From assembly GCA_002724895.1 (NCBI GenBank), contig PBQB01000019.1, positions 13,456-26,180 on the forward strand: DNA of 12,725 bases. The letters are read 5' to 3'. Below, piece after piece: positions 1 to 7,155 of the stretch. This stretch comes from Flavobacteriales bacterium. Lineage in GTDB: Bacteria > Bacteroidota > Bacteroidia > Flavobacteriales > BACL11. The position numbers were made by a program, and so were the translations under genes. Numbering within the stretch: the first letter of the stretch is position 1; each line of letters starts with the position of its first letter. Under the pieces are notes generated by a model. The model saw only the letters and a list, made by a program, of their open reading frames with translations. It did no database searches and had not been told where the DNA came from.

Positions 1-405
1 ATATGTTTTTCTGCTTATCAAAATGTTTTAGGTGAAAGAAAAAAAATATACCATACTAATGTAATGATGTGTATTGCAGATAAGTTTGCTATAGTATGTC
101 TAGATGCTGTTGAAGATTTGAGTGAGAAAAAAAAATTAGTATCTAGTATTCAGTCAACTGGAAAAGAAATAATATCGATAACAAGAAAACAAAAAAATAA
201 TTTTGCAGGAAATATGTTACAAGTTTTGGGAAATAAACCACACATTGTTATGTCTAAAGCAGCTTACTTATGTTTAACTTCTTTACAGAAAGAAAAAATA
301 CAAAAATATTGCCCAATTTTATATAGTGATTTACAAACTATTGAAACTTTTGGTGGAGGTAGTGCTAGATGTATGATGGCAGAAATTTTTTTAAGTAAAA
401 AATGA
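1..405 (+). CDS. ctlX: CtlX / arginine-deiminase-like guanidino-group hydrolase, 3' part only
   Basis: The reading frame is open from the first base, so this is the last 134 codons of a gene whose start lies outside the window; the Met codons at 64 and 67 are internal. Seen: a segment reading YHTNVMM with its His codon at 52-54, a FAGNMLQV segment, and a C-terminal GGGSARCMMAE motif with its Cys codon at 370-372. Known: in the amidinotransferase/arginine-deiminase (pentein) fold these His and Cys residues form the catalytic pair, attacking the guanidino or ureido carbon of arginine- or citrulline-like substrates. The motif spacing matches the citrulline-utilization hydrolase CtlX family. The substrate is an inference, because the N-terminal acidic substrate-binding residues are not visible. 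The stop codon overlaps the argS start (ATGA), which suggests translational coupling. Confidence 0.88.
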   Translation: MCFSAYQNVLGERKKIYHTNVMMCIADKFAIVCLDAVEDLSEKKKLVSSIQSTGKEIISITRKQKNNFAGNMLQVLGNKPHIVMSKAAYLCLTSLQKEKIQKYCPILYSDLQTIETFGGGSARCMMAEIFLSKK

Positions 406-2174
406 TAATATTAAAATTAGAAAATTTAATTAAAGATGCAATTCTAAAATTGTATAATGTTTCTTTTAATAATGTTCAACTTCAAAAGACAAGAAAAGAA
501 TTTGAAGGTGATATTACATTGGTAATCTACCCTATTTTATCTGTCTCAAATAAAAAACTAGATATTACTGCAAAAGAAATTGCTGAATATTTAAAATTGA
601 ATTTAGATAAAATAGAAAGTTATAATATTGTTCAAGGTTTTTTAAATATTGTAATATCTAATGAGTATTGGGTTAATCAATTTATAAATATTAATAATAT
701 AAATGATTTTGGAGTTGTAAAAGCTAAAAAAGAAAGCCCATTGTATTTGGTAGAGTTTTCATCTCCAAACACAAACAAGCCATTGCATTTAGGTCATATA
801 AGAAATAATTTACTTGGTGATTCAATATCAAGAATAATAAAGGCTAGTGGTAAAAATGTTAAAAAAGTACAGATAATTAATGATAGAGGTATTCATATTT
901 GTAAATCAATGATAGCTTGGCAAGAATCAGGAAAAAATGAAACACCGAAATCTTCTGGAATGAAAGGAGATCATCTTGTAGGAAAGTATTACGTAGAATT
1001 TGAAAAAATAAAGCAAAAAGAAATTGAAGAGTTAGTCGGTTCAGGACTTTCACAAAAACAAGCTGAAGAAAATTCAAAAATAAATATCAAGGCTAAAGAT
1101 ATGTTAAGAAGTTGGGAGTCTAAAGAAAAGGATACTATAGATTTATGGAAAAAAATGAATAGTTGGGTTTATGATGGGTTTTCTAAAACATACAAAAAAT
1201 TAGGTATTGTTTTTGATAAGAATTATTATGAAAGTGAAACTTATTTGTTAGGCAAAAATATTATTGAAGATGGTCTTTCAAAAGGTGTTTTTTATAAAAA
1301 AAGTGACGGGTCTGTTTGGATTGACTTGTCTGCAGAGGGATTAGATGAAAAGTTAATTTTAAGGTCTGATGGAACATCAGTATATATAACACAAGATATA
1401 GGAACTGCCGTATTAAGATATGATGATTTTAAATTTTCTAATATGATTTATACAGTTGGAAATGAACAAAATTATCATTTTAAAGTTTTGTTTCATATTT
1501 TAAAAAAAATAGGTTATAAGTGGTCGAAAAATTGTTTTCATTTGTCTTACGGAATGGTTGATTTACCTTCAGGGAAAATGAAATCTAGAGAAGGAACTGT
1601 TGTTGATGCTGATGATTTAATAGAAGAAATGATTAGTACTGCAAAAAATATTTCAAATGATTTAGGTAAAAAAGAATATTTGTCAGAAAGTGAGTCAAAA
1701 AAATTATATAATCTTATTGGTTTAGGTGCTTTAAAATATTTTATTCTTAAAGTTGATCCAAAAAAGAAAATTTTATTTGACCCCTTAGATTCAATTGATT
1801 TTAATGGAAATACAGGGCCTTTTATACAATACACATATGCAAGAATTCAATCTTTAAAGAGAAAGAAGTTGATTAATATTTCAGAAATTGATCCAACAAT
1901 AATCATTTCGAAAAAGGAAAAAGAAATTATTAAATTGCTTTTAGATTTTCCTGATGTAATTCAAGAAGCATCACAAAAATATGCACCATCTCTAATAGCA
2001 AATTATATTTATGAATTAGCTAAAGAGTTTAATAATTTTTATCAAAATACACCTATTTTAAATGATCAAAATAAAATTTTAGTTAATTTTCGTCTATGTC
2101 TGTCAATTAAGTTAGGTGAAGTTATAAAAACATCAATGAATTTACTTGGAATAAGTATGCCTGATAGAATGTAG
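402..2174 (+). CDS. argS: Arginyl-tRNA synthetase
   Basis: This cytoplasmic class I enzyme charges tRNA-Arg with arginine using ATP. Seen over 590 residues, a normal length for Bacteroidota ArgS: an N-terminal additional (Add1) domain at about 1-100; the signature SSPNTNKPLHLGHIRNN with the HIGH-type motif HLGH at 129-132; a long insertion at about 180-255; and the KMSK-type loop written KMKSREG at 392-398, followed by VVDADDLI. The DALR-type anticodon-binding domain runs from about 470 (TGPFIQYTYAR) to the end, MPDRM. The start is the ATG in the ATGA overlap with the upstream ctlX stop; the N-terminus then aligns with the expected Add1 start. Nothing essential appears to be missing. Six bases separate its stop from the convergent cdaA stop. 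Confidence 0.97.
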   Translation: MIILKLENLIKDAILKLYNVSFNNVQLQKTRKEFEGDITLVIYPILSVSNKKLDITAKEIAEYLKLNLDKIESYNIVQGFLNIVISNEYWVNQFININNINDFGVVKAKKESPLYLVEFSSPNTNKPLHLGHIRNNLLGDSISRIIKASGKNVKKVQIINDRGIHICKSMIAWQESGKNETPKSSGMKGDHLVGKYYVEFEKIKQKEIEELVGSGLSQKQAEENSKINIKAKDMLRSWESKEKDTIDLWKKMNSWVYDGFSKTYKKLGIVFDKNYYESETYLLGKNIIEDGLSKGVFYKKSDGSVWIDLSAEGLDEKLILRSDGTSVYITQDIGTAVLRYDDFKFSNMIYTVGNEQNYHFKVLFHILKKIGYKWSKNCFHLSYGMVDLPSGKMKSREGTVVDADDLIEEMISTAKNISNDLGKKEYLSESESKKLYNLIGLGALKYFILKVDPKKKILFDPLDSIDFNGNTGPFIQYTYARIQSLKRKKLINISEIDPTIIISKKEKEIIKLLLDFPDVIQEASQKYAPSLIANYIYELAKEFNNFYQNTPILNDQNKILVNFRLCLSIKLGEVIKTSMNLLGISMPDRM

Positions 2175-2180
2175 ATTTTA

Positions 2181-2954
2181 TTATTTTTTATTAAATATTC
2201 TGTTAAGAAAATCTTCTAATTGTTTTTTTGTTCTGTTTTTAAACATGACACCATCTTTAACATAAGTGATATCTCCTCTTTCTTCTGAAACAATAACTGC
2301 TATAGAGTCATTTTGTTCTGTAATGCCTACAGCTGCTCTATGTCTCATTCCCAAATGACCTGGAAAATCTGTACTATTAGTAACAGGAAGAACACATCTG
2401 ACACTTACTATTTTATTGTTTTTTATAATAATTGCACCATCGTGAAGAGGACTATTTTTATAAAATATACTTTCAAGAAGTGGTGATGATAAATTTGAGT
2501 TGATTTTCACACCACTATCAATAAAAGGTTTTAAGTTATCATTTTTAGAAATTATAATTATAGCACCAGTTTTGCTCTTACTCATATTGTAGCATGCTTT
2601 TGAAATTTCCTCAGTTTTAAGCATGTTTTCTTCTTTTGTTGCAAAATTTACTTTGAAAAAATTTTTGTTTTTGAGAATATTTCCTTTTCCTAATATAACA
2701 AGAAATTTTCTCAACTCTTGTTGAAAAATAACAGCTAAAATAAATACTCCAACTCCTATAAATTGCCCTAAAATCTCACTAAGTAAATGAAAATTTAGTG
2801 CTGAAACAATTTTCCATATAATATATATTGAAGATATTCCTATAAAGATATTTATAGCCACAGTTCCTTTAACTAACCTGTAGATTTGATAAATTAATAA
2901 AGCAACTAAACTAATATCAATAAATTCTAATAGACCAATTTTAAAAAAATCCAT
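2181..2954 (-). CDS. cdaA: Diadenylate cyclase CdaA (DisA_N domain, membrane-anchored)
   Basis: This enzyme condenses two ATP molecules to the second messenger cyclic di-AMP, which typically controls potassium and osmolyte transport and cell-wall homeostasis. Seen over 257 residues: three hydrophobic segments at about 8-27, 32-51 and 61-79, a short linker, then the DisA_N catalytic domain. The two diagnostic motifs are present, SPLHDGAIII with DGA at 172-174 and GMRHRAAVG with RHR at 204-206. This is the one-domain CdaA/DacA architecture; no coiled coil or DNA-binding part is attached. The regulator CdaR, often adjacent in Firmicutes, is absent here. The gene follows folP after 3 nt on the same strand, so it is probably the second gene of a folP-cdaA transcript. 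Upstream of the ATG is only A/T-rich sequence without a Shine-Dalgarno motif. Confidence 0.95.
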   Translation of the reverse strand: MDFFKIGLLEFIDISLVALLIYQIYRLVKGTVAINIFIGISSIYIIWKIVSALNFHLLSEILGQFIGVGVFILAVIFQQELRKFLVILGKGNILKNKNFFKVNFATKEENMLKTEEISKACYNMSKSKTGAIIIISKNDNLKPFIDSGVKINSNLSSPLLESIFYKNSPLHDGAIIIKNNKIVSVRCVLPVTNSTDFPGHLGMRHRAAVGITEQNDSIAVIVSEERGDITYVKDGVMFKNRTKKQLEDFLNRIFNKK

Positions 2955-2957
2955 AGT

Positions 2958-3824
2958 TTATTTTTTCTTAGAAAGAAAGTTTGTTATTTTAATACATTCA
3001 ACTGCCTCTTTCACATCATGAACTCTAAGTATATTTGCTCCATTTAGTATAGCAATTGTATTGATAATACTAGATCCATTAAGAGCATTTTGTGGATTTG
3101 TTTCAAGTAATTTATATATCATAGATTTTCTTGAAGCTCCAACAAGAATTGGGAGTTTAAATTTTTTAAATTTTTTTAGTTTTCTTAGTATTTCATAGTT
3201 GTGATTTAAATTTTTTCCAAATCCAAAACCTGGATCTATAACTAGATTATTTATTTTTTTCTTTTTTAGTAATTTGATTTTTTTTTCAAAAAATACAATA
3301 ATGTCATTAGTTACGTTTTTATACTTAGGTTGATTCTGCATAGTTGTTGGATTTCCCTGCATGTGCATTATTATATATGTAACATTTAATCTTTTAATTG
3401 TATCAAACATATTTTTGTCAAATTTTCCAGCGGATATATCATTGATTATTTCTGCTCCAACTTTTACGCATTCCTCGGCTACTTTTGATCTATATGTATC
3501 TACTGAAATAATAATATCTTTAAATTTACTTTTTAACAAAATTATATTTGGAATTAGGATTTCTAGTTCTTTTTTTTCAGTAATTGGTTTAGATCCTGGC
3601 CTTGAAGATTGAGCTCCTATATCTATTATAGATGCTCCTTCATCTAGCATTTTTTTGGTTTGTTGGATTAATGATTTTGTGTTGTTATATTTTCCTCCAT
3701 CATAAAAAGAGTCCTCAGTAATATTTAATATACCCATTACTATTGTTTTTTTTGTTGAAAAATTATTGTAATGATTTTTATTTTTATTATTACTTGGTAT
3801 GATAAATGATGTATTTTTATGCAT
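2958..3824 (-). CDS. folP: Dihydropteroate synthase
   Basis: FolP joins p-aminobenzoate to 6-hydroxymethyl-dihydropterin pyrophosphate to make dihydropteroate in folate synthesis; it is the sulfonamide target. Seen in the 288-residue protein: MGILNITEDSFYDGGKY at 30-46, DIGAQSSRPGS at 69-79, VDTY near 108, NDISAG near 128, HMQGNPTTMQ near 154, IDPGFGFGKN near 196, GASRKSM near 229 and RVHDV near 267. These are the full set of pterin-binding and active-site loops of the TIM barrel. I chose the ATG at 3822-3824. An in-frame start at 3887 would add 21 hydrophobic residues unlike the family and would overlap the divergent DUF1599 gene. The first 25 or so residues are polar and poorly conserved. 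Lysine-rich stretches reflect the AT-rich genome. Confidence 0.95.
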   Translation of the reverse strand: MHKNTSFIIPSNNKNKNHYNNFSTKKTIVMGILNITEDSFYDGGKYNNTKSLIQQTKKMLDEGASIIDIGAQSSRPGSKPITEKKELEILIPNIILLKSKFKDIIISVDTYRSKVAEECVKVGAEIINDISAGKFDKNMFDTIKRLNVTYIIMHMQGNPTTMQNQPKYKNVTNDIIVFFEKKIKLLKKKKINNLVIDPGFGFGKNLNHNYEILRKLKKFKKFKLPILVGASRKSMIYKLLETNPQNALNGSSIINTIAILNGANILRVHDVKEAVECIKITNFLSKKK

Positions 3825-3834
3825 TATATATTTT

Positions 3835-4374
3835 ATGTACAAGACGATTAATGAATATGATTCAATAATAAAAAAATGTAGTGACATTTTTAATAAAAAA
3901 TTGAAAGATTATGGAACTGCCTGGCGTATTCTTAGAATTAGTTCGTTAACAGATCAGATATTTATAAAAGCACAAAGAATTAGATCTATAGAGCAAAAAG
4001 GTTCTCAGAAGATTGAAGATAGTTCTGTAAATGAGTTTATAGGTATAGTAAATTACGCGGTTATTGGATTAATTCAACTGGATATTGGAGTTAGTGAACA
4101 AGCAGAAGAATTAGATCATAGTAAGGTGAAAAAAATGTTTAGTCACCAAATAAATACTGCAAAAGAGTTAATGTTGAATAAAAATCATGATTATGGAGAA
4201 GCTTGGAGGGATATGAGAATAAGTTCGCTAACTGATTTGATTTTACAAAAATTATTAAGAGTAAAACAAATTGAAAATAATGATGGGTCAACTATTATTT
4301 CAGAAGGTATAGATGCAAATTATTTAGATATGTTAAATTATGCAGTTTTTGCGTTAATTAAATTAAAAAGTTAA
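3835..4374 (+). CDS. DUF1599 (Nmad1-like) protein with two tandem repeats
   Basis: This is a soluble, probably all-helical protein of 179 residues made of two copies of the DUF1599 module. Seen: DYGTAWRILRISSLTD at 25-40 and DYGEAWRDMRISSLTD at 119-134, each followed about 40 residues later by an (F/L)xxxxNYAV helix (near 68-75 and 164-171). Known: DUF1599 is also called, as I recall, nucleotide modification associated domain 1, because phage copies occur near DNA-base-modification genes. The cellular role in Bacteroidota is not established to my knowledge. I chose the ATG at 3835. The upstream in-frame ATG at 3799 would overlap the folP start and add residues not seen in the family. It opens the long plus-strand operon; its start is 10 nt from the divergent folP start. 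A nucleotide or folate-linked role is only a guess from the neighbour. Confidence 0.9.
   Translation: MYKTINEYDSIIKKCSDIFNKKLKDYGTAWRILRISSLTDQIFIKAQRIRSIEQKGSQKIEDSSVNEFIGIVNYAVIGLIQLDIGVSEQAEELDHSKVKKMFSHQINTAKELMLNKNHDYGEAWRDMRISSLTDLILQKLLRVKQIENNDGSTIISEGIDANYLDMLNYAVFALIKLKS
3907..4080 (+). repeat. DUF1599 protein repeat, copy 1
   Basis: Codons 25-82 of the DUF1599 gene encode the first module, from DYGTAWR to the NYAVIGLIQL helix. It matches copy 2 at 4189-4365 with an offset of 94 residues. The match is at protein level and points to an old internal duplication, not a recent DNA repeat. Confidence 0.85.
4189..4365 (+). repeat. DUF1599 protein repeat, copy 2
   Basis: Codons 119-177 encode the second module, from DYGEAWR to the NYAVFALIKL helix. 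The D-Y-G, A-W-R, R-I-S-S-L-T-D and N-Y-A-V positions are kept in both copies, so both modules probably keep their binding residues. Confidence 0.85.
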
Positions 4375-4379
4375 ATATT

Positions 4380-5309
4380 ATGAAAAATTCAATTCCAATA
4401 ATTATTCGTTATATAATTTCAATTTTATTTTTAGTATCTGCAATAGCAAAATTATTTCCATTTGAAATGATGACTGGTATAGAAAAAGGCTTTGTGCAAG
4501 GTCAGTTAATTCCTATGGGTTTTTCTGAAACGTTAGCGTCATATTTTTCAAGATTTATTATTGCTATAGAGTTTTTTATAGCATTTACAATCTTACAAAC
4601 TAATTATCTAAAGAAACTTATTATTCCTTCTTCAATTTTGTTAGTTTCTCTATTTTCTTTACACTTGTTATATAAGATTATATTAGGAGATAGTGGAAAT
4701 TGTGGTTGCTTTGGTGAGTTAATTCCAATGACTCCGTTAGAGGCATTAATTAAGAATATTTTAACCATAATTGCTCTAGTTTATCTTTATAAAAATACTG
4801 TTGAAGAGAATATTAGTTTTAATAAATTAGTCATGCAATTACTTGCTTGTATGTTATTTATGTATTCTCTTTTCCCAGTTAATACTAATGCTAAAAATCA
4901 AAGAGTCTCTTCTTTCTCTAAGTATGTCGAAAGTGAAATCGATATTAATTATGATAAAAAGATTTTATGTTTTTTTGATGCTGGTTGTGAACATTGTATG
5001 CAGGCAGCAAAATCACTGAAACTATTATCAGATTCAATAAAAGATTTTCCTCAAATACATATTATATTTTCTGATTCTGAAAAAGATAGGATACCTGATT
5101 TCTTTACCTTTGTAGGTAAAGAATATTCTTACCAAGTAATCCCTTTTTATAATGATGATGATGAAATAAATTCATATTTAGAAATCGTAGGCCTTGAATA
5201 TGATAATCCGGTGATTATTTATCTTAACAATGGTAATCAGATAAGATTTTATGACGGTTCTGGTAAAAACAAATTGAATTCTAGGGATTTAAAAAATATA
5301 TTAGAGTAA
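4380..5309 (+). CDS. DoxX/MauE-like membrane protein fused to a thioredoxin-like domain (BT_3928 family)
   Basis: Seen over 309 residues: a four-helix membrane module at about 6-137 with the segment GNCGCFGE (CGC at 108-110), a fifth hydrophobic segment at about 148-166, then a soluble domain from about 185 carrying FFDAGCEHCMQA, whose CxxC pair is Cys203 and Cys206. Known: DoxX/MauE membrane domains with a CGCFG loop, and thioredoxin-fold CxxC domains, are both linked to quinone- or thiol-based redox chemistry; Bacteroidota homologues are grouped as the BT_3928 family. Inferred: the protein may move electrons between a membrane pool and a thiol/disulfide pair, probably on the periplasmic side. 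The partner is unknown. It starts 5 nt after the DUF1599 stop and ends 8 nt before the permease gene, so co-transcription is likely. Confidence 0.87.
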   Translation: MKNSIPIIIRYIISILFLVSAIAKLFPFEMMTGIEKGFVQGQLIPMGFSETLASYFSRFIIAIEFFIAFTILQTNYLKKLIIPSSILLVSLFSLHLLYKIILGDSGNCGCFGELIPMTPLEALIKNILTIIALVYLYKNTVEENISFNKLVMQLLACMLFMYSLFPVNTNAKNQRVSSFSKYVESEIDINYDKKILCFFDAGCEHCMQAAKSLKLLSDSIKDFPQIHIIFSDSEKDRIPDFFTFVGKEYSYQVIPFYNDDDEINSYLEIVGLEYDNPVIIYLNNGNQIRFYDGSGKNKLNSRDLKNILE

Positions 5310-5317
5310 ATTAATTA

Positions 5318-6394
5318 GTGTTTATATTCTTAATAAAAAAAATATTTTATGGAATACTCGTTTTGTTTGGAGTAACTACAGTTATATTTTTTTTATTTAA
5401 TATTCTTCCAGGTGATCCAGCAAGAATGATGCTTGATCAAAGAGAAGATGCAAAACAGTTAAAAGTTATAAAGGCTAAATATGCATTTGATAGACCTGTT
5501 TTCGAACAATATTTACTTTACTTAAACGATATATCACCAATATCCATTCATTCAAAAAAAGATGGTGCATTTTCATCTCTTAATAAAAATAAATATAGTT
5601 ACATTGCATTATTTTCAAATTTGAATTATTCAATTGTTCTTAAAAAACCATATTTAAGAGACTCATTTATAAGAAAAGATACTCCTGTTTTGTCAATAAT
5701 TAATGATACATTTAAAAACACTTTTATTTTAGCCATATCTTCTTTAAGTATTGCTACAATTATTGGTTTATTGTTTGGTATATTATCAGCATTGTATAAA
5801 AATACGTTTGTTGATAGGTTTATCTTATTCTTATCTGTTTTGGGAATGTCTATACCTTCTTTTTTTGCTGCAATAATTATTGCATGGATTTTTGGATTTT
5901 TACTTACTTCATATACAGGACTATCAATGACAGGAAATTTATTTGAAGTTGATGATTACGGAGATGGAGTTTATCTTAAATTGCAGAATTTGATTTTACC
6001 TTCAATAACTCTTGGAATAAGGCCATTGTCTATTATTGTGCAATTTTGTAGGAATTCATTAATAGAGGTTTTATCTATGGACTATATTAGGACTGCATAT
6101 GCCAAGGGTTTACATAGAAAAAGTGTTATCTTTAAACATGCAATTAGAAATGCTTTCAATCCTTTGATTACTGTTATTTCTGGTTGGTTAGCATCATTGT
6201 TTGCTGGATCTGTTTTTGTTGAATATGTTTTTGGTTGGAATGGGATTGGTAAAGAAATAGTTGATTCATTAAACAATATGGATTTACCAGTCATAATGGG
6301 TATAGTTTTGTTTATTGCATTGATTTTTGTAACAATTAATATTTTAGTTGATATAATATATACTTGGATTGATCCACGTATTAAAATTAAATAG
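5318..6394 (+). CDS. ABC transporter permease, DppB/OppB type
   Basis: This is one of the two inner-membrane subunits expected in a peptide/nickel-type ABC importer. Seen over 358 residues: an N-terminal membrane helix at about 8-29 leading into LPGDPARMM, a long presumably periplasmic loop at about 35-130, then five further hydrophobic segments. The cytoplasmic EAA-type loop, which contacts the ATPase, is AYAKGLHRKSVIFKHAIRNA at 260-279. The C-terminus has the family-typical IDPRIK. The start is the GTG at 5318: an in-frame stop lies at 5312-5314, and the first in-frame ATG falls after the first helix. No second permease, ATPase or binding protein is nearby, so those subunits must be encoded elsewhere. 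The substrate cannot be told. tpiA begins 2 nt after the stop. Confidence 0.92.
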   Translation: MFIFLIKKIFYGILVLFGVTTVIFFLFNILPGDPARMMLDQREDAKQLKVIKAKYAFDRPVFEQYLLYLNDISPISIHSKKDGAFSSLNKNKYSYIALFSNLNYSIVLKKPYLRDSFIRKDTPVLSIINDTFKNTFILAISSLSIATIIGLLFGILSALYKNTFVDRFILFLSVLGMSIPSFFAAIIIAWIFGFLLTSYTGLSMTGNLFEVDDYGDGVYLKLQNLILPSITLGIRPLSIIVQFCRNSLIEVLSMDYIRTAYAKGLHRKSVIFKHAIRNAFNPLITVISGWLASLFAGSVFVEYVFGWNGIGKEIVDSLNNMDLPVIMGIVLFIALIFVTINILVDIIYTWIDPRIKIK

Positions 6395-6396
6395 AT

Positions 6397-7155
6397 ATGA
6401 GAAAAAAAATTTTAGCAGGAAATTGGAAAATGAATTTAAATAATTATGAAGCAAATAATTTGGCTAAGGAAATTTTAGTTAATTCTCAAAAGAAAGAAAA
6501 AATAGATATAGTTTTAATTCCTTCATACATATACTTAAGTAATGTTGTTTCATTGTGTGTTAATAGACCAGATATATTTGTTGGATCTCAAGACTGTAGT
6601 GCTTATGCTTCAGGTGCATATACATCAGAAGTTTCAGCTAACATGTTACGCAATATTGGTGTAAAATATGTTTTGTTAGGTCATTCTGAAAGAAGGAGTT
6701 ATTCTTTTGAAACAAATGAAAAAATTCTTCAAAAAATTCATCAAGTTATAAATAATAAGATGAATGTAATATTTTGCTGTGGAGAAAGTATTGATCATAG
6801 AAACGAAAACAAACATTTTGATTGGATAGAAAAACAGATTAAAGAAACTATTTTTTATTTAAGTGCCGAGGAAATCAAAAATGTCATAATTGCATATGAA
6901 CCAATTTGGGCTATTGGTACTGGAAATACTGCTACATCAAGCCAGGCACAAGAAATGCATGCTTTTATTAGAAATTTAATAAAATCTAAATATGGAGAAT
7001 TTATTGCAAAAAGTATTTCAATTTTATATGGAGGTAGTTGTAATCCATCTAATGCACATGATTTATTTTCAAAAAATGATATTGATGGAGGGTTAATTGG
7101 AGGAGCTTCTTTAAAGTCAGATGATTTTATACAAATTTTAGCTTCTTTTAAATGA
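6397..7155 (+). CDS. tpiA: Triosephosphate isomerase
   Basis: TpiA interconverts dihydroxyacetone phosphate and glyceraldehyde-3-phosphate in glycolysis and gluconeogenesis in the cytoplasm. Seen over 252 residues, the usual family length: GNWKMN with catalytic Lys11, SGAYTSEVSA at 72-81, LLGHSERR with the electrophile His96, AYEPIWAIGTG with catalytic base Glu168 and the mobile loop 6 after it, YGGS at 211-214 and the phosphate-binding GGLIGGASL near 231. All catalytic residues are in place. It begins 2 nt after the permease stop, and its own TGA overlaps the prmA ATG (ATGA). Product DHAP is also the source of glycerol-3-phosphate used by PlsY further down, but that link is probably incidental. 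Confidence 0.98.
   Translation: MRKKILAGNWKMNLNNYEANNLAKEILVNSQKKEKIDIVLIPSYIYLSNVVSLCVNRPDIFVGSQDCSAYASGAYTSEVSANMLRNIGVKYVLLGHSERRSYSFETNEKILQKIHQVINNKMNVIFCCGESIDHRNENKHFDWIEKQIKETIFYLSAEEIKNVIIAYEPIWAIGTGNTATSSQAQEMHAFIRNLIKSKYGEFIAKSISILYGGSCNPSNAHDLFSKNDIDGGLIGGASLKSDDFIQILASFK

Noticed and set aside
64..405. A separate 113-residue protein starting at the ATG at 64
   Set aside because: The frame is open upstream to base 1 and includes the catalytic-His segment YHTN just before that Met, so this is the end of a longer gene.
877..1077. Minus-strand open frames inside argS (877-1077, 1547-1834), and other antisense frames at 6082-6294, 6855-7166 and 12247-12432, plus 3361-3612 on the plus strand inside folP
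   Set aside because: Each lies wholly or almost wholly opposite a well-identified gene, shows no recognisable domain, and has the composition expected of a shadow frame.
2173..2214. Inverted repeat AGATTTT / AAAATCT around the argS-cdaA convergent junction as a bidirectional terminator
   Set aside because: The arms are 7 bp and nearly all A/T, with a loop of about 28 nt. This is expected by chance in such AT-rich DNA.
3240..3300. Long T-rich runs as a regulatory or terminator element
   Set aside because: They encode lysine-rich stretches of FolP on the minus strand and reflect the AT-rich codon use.
3686..3737. Glu in place of Pro in the NITEDSF loop of FolP as a sulfonamide-resistance mark
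   Set aside because: The Asp-Ser-Phe core and all other loops are normal, I recall similar variants in other FolP proteins, and there is no inserted residue of the kind seen in Sul proteins.
3791..3820. Bacteroidota-type promoter for the DUF1599 operon: TTG at 3794-3796 and TATTTTTA at 3812-3819
   Set aside because: The second box misses the final G of TAnnTTTG, and the gap of about 15 nt is shorter than usual. Similar matches abound in this base composition.
3799..3834. Longer DUF1599 protein starting at 3799
   Set aside because: The added residues do not fit the family N-terminus and would overlap the folP start codon.
3825..3887. Longer folP starting at 3887
   Set aside because: The added 21 residues are hydrophobic, unlike FolP, and would overlap the start of the well-supported DUF1599 gene.
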